Source of the DNA: an uncultured Oscillospiraceae bacterium
Lineage (GTDB): Bacteria; Bacillota; Clostridia; Oscillospirales; Oscillospiraceae
DNA length: 5,268 nt
Assembly (NCBI GenBank): GCA_944385305.1
Contig: CALWWS010000233.1
Span: forward strand, 1 to 5,268
Direction of reading: 5' to 3'
Both the position numbers and the translations under genes were made by a program. Numbering within the stretch: the stretch's first letter is position 1; each line of letters opens with the position of its first letter. This document shows positions 1 through 5,268 of the stretch, piece after piece. The notes under the pieces were generated by a model. It ran no database searches, was not told the DNA's origin, and worked only from the letters and a program-made list of their open reading frames with translations.

Positions 1-1
1 C

Positions 2-322
2 AGGCTGGCCGCCAAGATGGCGGATGTGCTGGCCAATACACAGCTGGACGAAGGCCGCATTCTCACCGAGGCGGCTATCTACGCCGACAAGGTGGCGGTA
101 GACGAGGAGACGGTACGCCTGCGCAGCCACCTGTCCCAGCTTCGCCATATGCTGGAGGCGGGGGGCGCTGTGGGCCGCAAGCTGGACTTTTTGATGCCGG
201 AGTTCAACCGGGAGGCCAACACCATCGGCTCCAAGTGCAACGACGTGGAGACCGCCGGCTATGTGGTGGATATCAAGGCGGAGATTGAAAAAATCCGGGA
301 ACAGATCCAAAACATCGAGTAA
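2..322 (+). CDS. yicC: YicC/YloC family endoribonuclease, C-terminal part (5' end outside window)
   Basis: The open frame runs from the left edge (first full codon at 2) to a TAA at 320-322, giving 106 residues of the C-terminal (DUF1732) part of a YicC/YloC protein. Full-length members are about 290 residues, so nearly two thirds lies upstream; the ATG at 17 is internal and not a start. Recognisable family blocks are the DEGRILTEAAIYADK segment, the EETVRLRSHLSQLRHML segment, and the highly conserved RKLDFLMPEFNREANTIGSK block followed by a charged C-terminal helix. Family members in E. coli (YicC) and B. subtilis (YloC) are reported to act on RNA as endoribonucleases or decay factors; the function here is inferred from homology. 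remA follows after 15 bases, the usual arrangement in Firmicutes, which supports the assignment. Confidence 0.93.
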   Translation, partial: RLAAKMADVLANTQLDEGRILTEAAIYADKVAVDEETVRLRSHLSQLRHMLEAGGAVGRKLDFLMPEFNREANTIGSKCNDVETAGYVVDIKAEIEKIREQIQNIE

Positions 323-337
323 GGCGGTGACCATAAG

Positions 338-610
338 GTGAAGCTTATCAACATCGGTTTCGGCAACATGGTCTCCGCCGGACGGCTGATCGCCATTGTC
401 AGTCCCGAGTCCGCCCCCATCAAGCGGATGATTCAGGAGGCGCGGGATCGGGGCGTACTGATTGACGCCACTTACGGCCGCCGCACCCGGGCGGTTCTCA
501 TTATGGACAGCGATCACATTGTCCTCTCCGCCCTCCAGCCGGAGACGGTGGCGGGCCGTTTGGGCGGCAAGGAGACAGACCTTGCCGCTGAAGAAGGGGA
601 GGAGATGTAA
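338..610 (+). CDS. remA: RemA family DNA-binding regulator (DUF370)
   Basis: This encodes a 90-residue RemA protein starting at GTG 338. An AAGGCGGTG ribosome-binding site at 321-329 lies eight bases upstream and begins inside the yicC stop codon, which supports that start. The sequence matches the family almost throughout: INIGFGN (4-10), SPESAPIKR (22-30), [18 protein letters not shown] (43-60) and LQPETV. Arg16, Pro27, Arg48 and Arg49 align with residues needed for DNA binding and activity in B. subtilis RemA (R18, P29, R50, R51; offset of two). The last 15 or so residues are acidic and variable. In B. subtilis RemA forms ring-shaped oligomers and activates biofilm-matrix and osmoprotection genes; its targets in clostridia are unknown to me. 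gmk starts three bases after its stop. Confidence 0.95.
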   Translation: MKLINIGFGNMVSAGRLIAIVSPESAPIKRMIQEARDRGVLIDATYGRRTRAVLIMDSDHIVLSALQPETVAGRLGGKETDLAAEEGEEM

Positions 611-613
611 GCC

Positions 614-1222
614 ATGCTGCGGAAAAAGACAAAGGGCCAGCTGATTGTGCTCTCCGGCCCGTCCGGGGTGGGGAAGAGTACGGTAATCTCTGAGCTGCTC
701 AGCCAGCGGGAGGGGATTCACTTCTCCATCTCCTTCACCACCCGCCAGCCCCGGGTGGGCGAGGCGGACGGGGTGAACTACTTTTTTGTCACCCGGGAGA
801 CCTTCGAGGGGATGATTGCCAACGATGAGCTTCTGGAATACGCCGAATATGTCAACAATTATTATGGCACTTCCCTAAAGCACATCCAGGAAAAGCTGGA
901 CGCCGGAATTGACGTGCTGCTGGATATTGAGGTGCAGGGAGCCGCCAAGGTGCGGGCCAAGTGCCCCGATGCGGTATTCATCTTTATTGTCCCCCCCTCC
1001 TTTGAGGAGCTCTCCCGCCGTCTTCACCGCCGGGCTACCGACCAGGAGGAGGTCATCCAGGGCCGTCTGCGCAAGGCTCGGGAGGAATACCGGGAGATTC
1101 CAAACTACGACTACCTGGTGGTCAACGACAAAGTGTCCGACGCGGCAGCGGAGATTGTTGCCATTCTCACCGCGGAGAACTGCCGCACCAAAAACCGCAT
1201 GAATCTTGTGGAAGGAGTCTGA
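614..1222 (+). CDS. gmk: Guanylate kinase
   Basis: This 202-residue protein, close to the usual length of about 205, phosphorylates GMP (and dGMP) to GDP with ATP in the cytoplasm, the step leading to GTP. The P-loop is GPSGVGKST (15-23). The GMP-binding region reads SFTTRQPRVGEADGVNYFF (40-58), followed by LLEYAEY and NYYGTS. DVLLDIEVQGAAKVR forms the core strand with the conserved acidic residues, and the lid/adenine part includes the RRATDQEEVIQGRL segment and DYLVVND near the C-terminus. The ATG at 614 is preceded by a strong AAGGGGAGGAG at 594-604, inside the end of remA, so translation is probably coupled. In B. subtilis and some other Firmicutes Gmk is inhibited by (p)ppGpp; whether this one is cannot be read from sequence. 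Nothing is missing or unusual. Confidence 0.97.
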   Translation: MLRKKTKGQLIVLSGPSGVGKSTVISELLSQREGIHFSISFTTRQPRVGEADGVNYFFVTRETFEGMIANDELLEYAEYVNNYYGTSLKHIQEKLDAGIDVLLDIEVQGAAKVRAKCPDAVFIFIVPPSFEELSRRLHRRATDQEEVIQGRLRKAREEYREIPNYDYLVVNDKVSDAAAEIVAILTAENCRTKNRMNLVEGV

Positions 1223-1228
1223 ATCCAT

Positions 1229-1423
1229 ATGATGCTTTATCCCCCTATGAATCAGCTGCTCAAGGAGATCCCCAGCCGCTATATGCTGGTCAATGTTGTG
1301 GCCCAGCGGGCCCGCCAGATTGCCAGCGAGGCGGAGGATGCGGGCATTCCTCTGGACGATAAGCCGGTCTCCCTGGCCATCCGCGAGGTGGCCGACGGGA
1401 AGCTGCAGTTGAAACAGGAGTAA
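1229..1423 (+). CDS. rpoZ: DNA-directed RNA polymerase omega subunit
   Basis: This encodes a 64-residue omega subunit, the short Firmicutes form (about 65 residues). Omega binds the beta' subunit and helps RNA polymerase to assemble. Conserved parts are the N-terminal LYPPMNQLLKEIPSRYMLV segment, the AQRARQIA helix (the family's signature RAR block) and the C-terminal SLAIREVADGKL helix. Two adjacent ATGs, at 1229 and 1232, are possible starts. AAGGAG at 1212-1217, inside the end of gmk, lies 11 bases before the first ATG and 14 before the second, so the first is preferred but not certain; the difference is one Met. It begins six bases after the gmk stop. The gmk-rpoZ pairing is a common arrangement in bacteria and supports the identification of so short a gene. 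Confidence 0.94.
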   Translation: MMLYPPMNQLLKEIPSRYMLVNVVAQRARQIASEAEDAGIPLDDKPVSLAIREVADGKLQLKQE

Positions 1424-1430
1424 GGAAAAT

Positions 1431-1468
1431 GAGGCAAGCGCCGGGCCGGAGGGCCCGCCGCTTGCCTC
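1431..1468 (+). promoter_or_regulatory. Strong GC-rich hairpin between rpoZ and priA
   Basis: A 38-base inverted repeat starts eight bases after the rpoZ stop. The outer arms GAGGCAAGCG (1431-1440) and CGCTTGCCTC (1459-1468) pair perfectly over 10 bp. After a single C-C mismatch (1441/1458), an inner stem CGGGCC (1442-1447) pairs with GGCCCG (1452-1457) around a GGAG loop. On the + strand no T-run follows (TTGCGAAGTAAAG), so it is not a canonical intrinsic terminator for rpoZ. Read on the - strand it is followed by ATTTTCC, a short T-run. It may attenuate transcription, protect an mRNA end after processing, or be a dispersed intergenic repeat. The structure is plain; its role is inferred. Confidence 0.6.
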
Positions 1469-1478
1469 TTGCGAAGTA

Positions 1479-1487
1479 AAGGGGGAG
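1479..1487 (+). promoter_or_regulatory. Ribosome-binding site deciding the priA start
   Basis: The purine-rich AAGGGGGAG lies five bases before ATG 1493. It fixes that codon as the probable priA start over the in-frame TTG at 1469, which has no such site and overlaps the end of the hairpin arm. GTG 1487 is also in frame but lies too close to this site. Confidence 0.7.
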
Positions 1488-1492
1488 TGTGG

Positions 1493-3973
1493 ATGGAGGG
1501 CGCGGCCATTGCCAAGGTGGCCCTGAGTGCGGCCACCTACGCCATCGACAAGCCCTACGACTACCAGGTGCCCGGCCGGCTCCTGCCCGCTCTGCAGCCC
1601 GGCGTGCGGGTTATCGTCCCCTTCGGGGCGGGCAACCGTCGGATTCAGGGCCTGGTGCTGGCGGTGGAGCAGGGCGTCCCGGCGGGGGAGAAGCCCCTCA
1701 AGCAGGTGCAGACCGTGCTGGACGATTCCCCTGTGCTGGACGCCGGGGCCCTGCGGCTGGCCCTTTGGATGCGGGAGCGGTGGTTTTGCACCGTATATGA
1801 CGCGGCGCGGGCCATGCTGCCAGCCGGACTGTACTACTCCCTCCAAGACCGTTGGCACATTGCCGACGGGGTGGACCGCCCCGCCGCCTACGAGGCGGCG
1901 GGAAAGTCGGAAAACGCCCGCCGGCTGCTGGAGCTCCTCTTCGCCTGCGACGGCTGCGCGGATATGACCCAGATTCGTCTGGCCTTTTCCGGCCGCGACC
2001 CCAATCCGGCGCTGAAGCATCTGTCCCAGCAGGGGATTATCACCCTGGAGACCAGTGCCTCCCGGGGGGTGGGGGATAAGACCCAGCAGGTGGCCACGCT
2101 GTGCATTCCCCCGGAGGAGGCCATGGCCCAGGTGTCCCACCGGCGCAAATCCGCTCCCATGCGCTATGCGGTGGTGGAGCTGCTGTGCGCCATCGGCACC
2201 GCCTCCGCCAAGGAGCTGTGCTATTTCACCGGAGCCTCCGCCTCCACCCTGCGATCTCTGGAAAAGAGCGGGATCATCACCCTGGAGCAGCAGGAGGTCT
2301 TCCGCCGGGTGAAGGTGGAGGGGGTGGAGAGCGCTCCGCCGGTGGAGCTCAGCCCGGCTCAACAGGCCGTGTTTGAGCAATTGGATCGCCTGGCCGCCTC
2401 GGGTACTGCCAGCGCCGCCCTGCTCCACGGCGTCACCGGCAGTGGCAAGACCCAGGTATACATCCGCCTGATCCAGCGCACCCTGGAGCGGGGCCGCACC
2501 GCCATGGTGCTGGTACCCGAGATCGCCCTGACTCCCCAGCTGCTGCGCATCTTTACCTCCCACTTCGGATCGGAGATCGCGGTGCTCCACAGCAGCCTGC
2601 GGGCAGGGGAGAGGTACGACGAGTGGAAGCGGGTGCGCGCCGGTAAGGCCCGGGTGGTGCTGGGCACCCGTTCGGCGGTCTTTGCCCCCCTGGAAAACCT
2701 GGGCCTTGTGGTGATCGACGAGGAGCAGGAGTACACTTATAAATCGGAGAATGTCCCCAAGTACCACGCCCGGGACGTGGCGAAATTCCGCTGCGCCCAG
2801 AGCGGCGCCCTGCTCCTGCTGGGCTCCGCCACTCCCTCGGTAGAGAGCATGTATCTGGCCGAGACGGGGGTATACCACTTGTTCTCCCTGCCCGAGCGGT
2901 ACAACCGGAAGGCCCTGCCCGGGGTGTTCATCGCGGATATGAAACAGGAGCTGCGGGAGGGCAACAACACCACTCTGGGCCTGCCCCTGCGCCAGGCGCT
3001 GGAGGAAAACATCCGGGCGGGGGAGCAGAGCATCCTCTTTCTCAACCGCCGGGGGGCCAACCGGATGGTGAGCTGCGGGGAGTGCGGCGAGGTGCCCACC
3101 TGTCCCCGCTGCTCCGTGCATCTGACCTACCACTCGGCCAATGGACGTCTGATGTGCCACTACTGCGGCTACTCCCAGCCCCTGCCCCATGGCTGCCCCG
3201 TGTGCGGCGGCACCCTGAACTTTATCGGCGTGGGCACCCAGCGGGTACAGGAGGAGCTGGAGGAGGCCTTTCCCGGCGTGGAGGTGCTGCGGATGGACAC
3301 GGATACCGTCTCCGCCACCCACTCCCACGAAAAGCTGCTCGCCCGGTTTGAGAAGGAGAAGATCCCCATCCTGGTGGGCACCCAGATGGTGGCCAAGGGG
3401 CTGGACTTTGAAAATGTCACCCTGGTGGGTGTGATTGCCGCCGACCTGTCTTTGTATGTGGACGACTACCGGGCGGGGGAGCGCACCTTCTCTCTGCTCA
3501 CCCAGGTGGTGGGCCGGGCGGGCCGGGGCGGCAAGCAGGGGAGGGCCATTATCCAGACCTATACCCCGGAAAACGACATTATCCTCTGCGCCGCCCGGCA
3601 GGACTACGAGGCCTTCTACCGCCAGGAAATCGAGCTGCGCCGCCTGCGGGGCTGCCCACCCTTCCGGGATCTCTTTGTACTCACCGCCTCCGGGCTTATG
3701 GAGAGCGAGGTACTCTCCGCCTGTATGCGCCTGCGGGCCTCTCTGGAGGCATGGCTGCGCAGCCCTCAGTTTGCCCAGGCGGACGCCCAGCTCCTGGGCC
3801 CGGCCCCGGCCAGTGTGGCCAAGATCAACAACCGCTACCGCTACCGGCTGACCCTGGCCTGCAGGAACACCCGTCAGGCCCGGGAGATGGTGGCCTACCT
3901 GCTGCGCTGCGCCCAGGCGGATCGAACGAACAAGGGCGTATCCATCTCGGCAGACGTTAACCCGCTGGATTAG
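1493..3973 (+). CDS. priA: Primosomal protein N', replication-restart helicase PriA
   Basis: PriA is a superfamily 2 3'-to-5' DNA helicase that recognises stalled or collapsed forks and reloads the replicative helicase. From ATG 1493 it has 826 residues, at the long end for the family. The N-terminal 3'-end-binding domain is clear (AIDKPYDYQVP, then PGVRVIVPFG), followed by a winged-helix region. Helicase motifs are Walker A GVTGSGKT (313-320), motif Ia LVPEIALTPQ, motif II DEEQ (409-412), motif III GSATPS (444-449), motif V GTQMVAKGLDF (629-639) and motif VI QVVGRAGRG (671-679). Eight cysteines in four CxxC pairs (528/531, 537/540, 555/558, 568/571) form the two-zinc insertion typical of PriA. 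Motif II has Gln412 where DEEH is usual. The C-terminus ISADVNPLD and its TAG stop fall where the family ends. An in-frame TTG at 1469 would add eight residues but lacks a ribosome-binding site. Confidence 0.97.
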   Translation: MEGAAIAKVALSAATYAIDKPYDYQVPGRLLPALQPGVRVIVPFGAGNRRIQGLVLAVEQGVPAGEKPLKQVQTVLDDSPVLDAGALRLALWMRERWFCTVYDAARAMLPAGLYYSLQDRWHIADGVDRPAAYEAAGKSENARRLLELLFACDGCADMTQIRLAFSGRDPNPALKHLSQQGIITLETSASRGVGDKTQQVATLCIPPEEAMAQVSHRRKSAPMRYAVVELLCAIGTASAKELCYFTGASASTLRSLEKSGIITLEQQEVFRRVKVEGVESAPPVELSPAQQAVFEQLDRLAASGTASAALLHGVTGSGKTQVYIRLIQRTLERGRTAMVLVPEIALTPQLLRIFTSHFGSEIAVLHSSLRAGERYDEWKRVRAGKARVVLGTRSAVFAPLENLGLVVIDEEQEYTYKSENVPKYHARDVAKFRCAQSGALLLLGSATPSVESMYLAETGVYHLFSLPERYNRKALPGVFIADMKQELREGNNTTLGLPLRQALEENIRAGEQSILFLNRRGANRMVSCGECGEVPTCPRCSVHLTYHSANGRLMCHYCGYSQPLPHGCPVCGGTLNFIGVGTQRVQEELEEAFPGVEVLRMDTDTVSATHSHEKLLARFEKEKIPILVGTQMVAKGLDFENVTLVGVIAADLSLYVDDYRAGERTFSLLTQVVGRAGRGGKQGRAIIQTYTPENDIILCAARQDYEAFYRQEIELRRLRGCPPFRDLFVLTASGLMESEVLSACMRLRASLEAWLRSPQFAQADAQLLGPAPASVAKINNRYRYRLTLACRNTRQAREMVAYLLRCAQADRTNKGVSISADVNPLD

Positions 3974-3977
3974 CGGG
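3961..3977 (+). repeat. Short inverted repeat spanning the priA stop codon
   Basis: CCCGCT (3961-3966) and AGCGGG (3972-3977) can form a 6-bp stem with a 5-base loop over the end of priA. No T-run follows, so it is not a credible intrinsic terminator. A repeat this short can arise by chance in GC-rich DNA, and no function is claimed. Confidence 0.3.
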
Positions 3978-4040
3978 ACCGATAGAAGCAAACAGTCTGA
4001 CACTCTGCACCGCCCAGCGCGGAGAAATGGGGGATATACC

Positions 4041-4550
4041 ATGGCTTTAAGAAAAATTCTTACGGATAACGACCCGGCGCTGTTCAAAAAGTGCCGCCCG
4101 GTTACCAACTTTGACCAGCGCCTTTGGGATCTGATTGACGATCTGCAGGAGACCCTGGCCGACGCCAACGGCGCTGGCCTTGCGGCACCCCAGGTGGGCA
4201 TTCTCCGCCGGGTGGTTATTGTAGTGGACGACCAGGAGAACATGCTGTAGCTGGTCAACCCGGAGATCCTCTCCCAGGAGGGGGAGCAGACCGGCTTTGA
4301 GGGCTGCCTGTCCGTCCCCGGCCTGTGGGGCCGGGTGACCCGTCCCATGAAGGTGAAGGTGCGGGCCCAGGATCGAAACGGAGCCTTCTTTGAGGTGGAG
4401 GGGGAGGGAATTACCGCCCGCTGCTTCTGCCATGAGACCGAGCATCTGGACGGCCACCTCTTCACCGAGCACACCGACCGCCTCTATGACAACGAGGAGC
4501 TGGATCGCCTGCTGGAGGCCGAAGCGGCCAAGGAGAGCCAGGAGAGATGA
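4041..4550 (+). pseudogene. def: Peptide deformylase with an in-frame TAG at codon 70
   Basis: Peptide deformylase is a metalloenzyme that removes the formyl group from the N-terminal Met of new proteins. Read through, the frame gives 169 residues, a normal length. All three family motifs are present: GAGLAAPQ (44-51), EGCLS (87-91, metal ligand Cys89) and HETEH (131-135, ligands His131 and His135, catalytic Glu132). However, codon 70 (4248-4250) is TAG between ENML and LVNPEIL, where Glu (GAG) is usual; a single G-to-T change would explain it. The 69-residue N-terminal piece has only the first motif. An in-frame GTG at 4335 could begin a C-terminal piece, but this would lack EGCLS, so neither fragment should be active. 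The open frame beyond the stop implies a very recent mutation, a read error or suppression. The start is ATG 4041 with a weak GGGGGAT site at 4029-4035. The stop overlaps the fmt start. Confidence 0.85.
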
Positions 4551-5268
4551 AGATTCTTTTTATGGGCACCCCTGCATTTGCGGTGCCCAGTCTGGAAAGA
4601 CTGATTGAGGCGGGGCACACCCTGTGCGGCGTGTTTACCCAGCCCGACAAGCCCAAAAACCGGGGCATGAAGCTCCTGCCGCCCCCGGTGAAGGAGTGTG
4701 CCCAGGCCCACGGTATCCCGGTCTATCAGCCCCTCAAGCTGCGGGACCCGGCAGTGGGGGAGCTGATTGGACAGCTGGCCCCCCAGCTGATTGTGGTGGC
4801 CGCCTACGGCCGCATTCTGCCTGACGAGATCCTGGCCGCGCCCCCCCTGGGGTGCATCAATGTCCACTCCTCTCTGCTGCCCAAGTACCGGGGAGCGGCC
4901 CCCATCAACTGGGCGGTGCTCAACGGGGAGGAGGAGACCGGCGTGACCATTATGCACATGGCCGCCCGTCTGGACGCGGGGGATATTATCTCCTCCGCCG
5001 CCACCCCCATTGACCCGGACGAGCCGGTGACCGCTCTCCACAACCGACTGGCCCAGATGGGCGCCCGGCTGCTGGTGGAGACGGTGGCCCAGATTGAGGC
5101 GGGCACCGCCCGGCGCACCCCCCAGGACGAGTCCCAGGCCACCCTGGCCCCCATGCTCAGCCGGGAGCTGTCTCCCATGGACTTCACCCGCCCTGCCCGG
5201 CAGCTGCACAACCAGGTGCGCGGCCTCATCCCCTGGCCCGCCGCGGTGACCCAGCTGGGGGAGTGCCG
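4547..5268 (+). CDS. fmt: Methionyl-tRNA formyltransferase, N-terminal part (3' end outside window)
   Basis: Fmt transfers a formyl group from 10-formyltetrahydrofolate to Met-tRNA(fMet), preparing initiator tRNA. The frame opens at ATG 4547, overlapping the def TGA by four bases (ATGA), and is open to the window end: 240 codons of an expected 310 or so. The start MKILFMGTPAFAVPSLERL is typical. QPDKPKNRGMKLLPPPVK is the family's loop that contacts the tRNA acceptor end. The catalytic triad is Asn105, His107 and Asp143 (NVHSSLLPKYRGAAPI and LDAGD), matching E. coli N106, H108 and D144. The C-terminal tRNA-binding domain begins near the right edge (RQLHNQVRGLIPWP). AGGAG at 4540-4544 is only two bases from the ATG and AAGGAG at 4530-4535 is 11 away, so coupling to def translation is likely; early termination in def could then reduce fmt expression. 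Confidence 0.96.
   Translation, partial: MKILFMGTPAFAVPSLERLIEAGHTLCGVFTQPDKPKNRGMKLLPPPVKECAQAHGIPVYQPLKLRDPAVGELIGQLAPQLIVVAAYGRILPDEILAAPPLGCINVHSSLLPKYRGAAPINWAVLNGEEETGVTIMHMAARLDAGDIISSAATPIDPDEPVTALHNRLAQMGARLLVETVAQIEAGTARRTPQDESQATLAPMLSRELSPMDFTRPARQLHNQVRGLIPWPAAVTQLGEC

Noticed and set aside
1469..1492. priA starting at TTG 1469
   Set aside because: TTG 1469 directly abuts the hairpin arm and has no ribosome-binding site, while ATG 1493 has AAGGGGGAG at the right distance and gives the expected PriA N-terminus.
3974..4040. Promoter for def-fmt in the priA-def gap
   Set aside because: CTGACA at 3997-4002 resembles a -35 box, but no acceptable -10 lies about 17 bases downstream. 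TATACC at 4035-4040 is too far away and abuts the start codon.
875..4474. A 1199-codon open frame on the - strand across gmk, rpoZ, priA and def
   Set aside because: Its codons are in exact register with those of gmk, rpoZ and priA, so it needs only that these genes avoid TTA, CTA and TCA, which GC-rich codon use ensures. It ends at 875 at a rare CTA Leu codon of gmk. The translation is low-complexity (Gly, His, Gln, Leu) and matches no family I know.
4335..4550. Separate gene for the C-terminal piece of def, starting at GTG 4335
   Set aside because: It has no convincing ribosome-binding site and starts after the essential EGCLS motif, so it could not form a working deformylase by itself. 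It is better read as the distal part of the interrupted gene.
4967..4984. Arg141 before LDAGD in Fmt, where E. coli has Gly
   Set aside because: As far as I recall, this position also varies in Firmicutes Fmt proteins, and the catalytic Asp143 is intact, so it is not a sign of damage.
4484..5229. Open frames on the - strand opposite fmt (4484-5209 and 4804-5229)
   Set aside because: They are shadows of the clear fmt coding sequence; the residues are biased and no motif is visible.

Overview
The window is a compact block of housekeeping genes, all on the + strand: yicC (3' end only) - remA - gmk - rpoZ - priA - def - fmt (5' part only). This is the conserved Firmicutes order. The DNA is GC-rich, and the proteins (RemA, a short omega subunit, an 826-residue PriA) look like those of a high-GC gut clostridium. 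Oscillospiraceae (Flavonifractor/Oscillibacter relatives) is my best guess; it rests on recalled protein style, not on a search.

Layout. Positions 2-1423 hold the C-terminal half of a YicC-type endoribonuclease, the RemA DNA-binding regulator, guanylate kinase and RNA polymerase omega, with gaps of 15, 3 and 6 bases, so they are almost certainly co-transcribed. A 69-base gap (1424-1492) follows, largely filled by a strong GC-rich hairpin. Then comes priA, the replication-restart helicase, with all helicase motifs and eight zinc-binding cysteines. After a second gap of 67 bases lie def (peptide deformylase) and fmt (methionyl-tRNA formyltransferase), joined by an ATGA stop/start overlap.

Functional themes: GMP phosphorylation, RNA turnover and transcription in the first part; replication restart in the middle; addition (Fmt) and removal (Def) of the N-terminal formyl group at the end. 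fmt runs off the right edge of the window.

The main oddity is an in-frame TAG at codon 70 of def (4248-4250). The frame stays open for 99 more codons with every catalytic motif intact, so this is a single-base nonsense change (GAG to TAG is the likely route), a sequencing error or a read-through codon. priA ends in TAG exactly where the family's C-terminus is expected, which argues that TAG is an ordinary stop here. Lesser points are the rpoZ-priA hairpin, the absence of coaBC between rpoZ and priA, and a Gln in place of the usual His in PriA motif II. I found no RNA genes, insertion sequences, CRISPR arrays or sign of a novel system; this is core genome.
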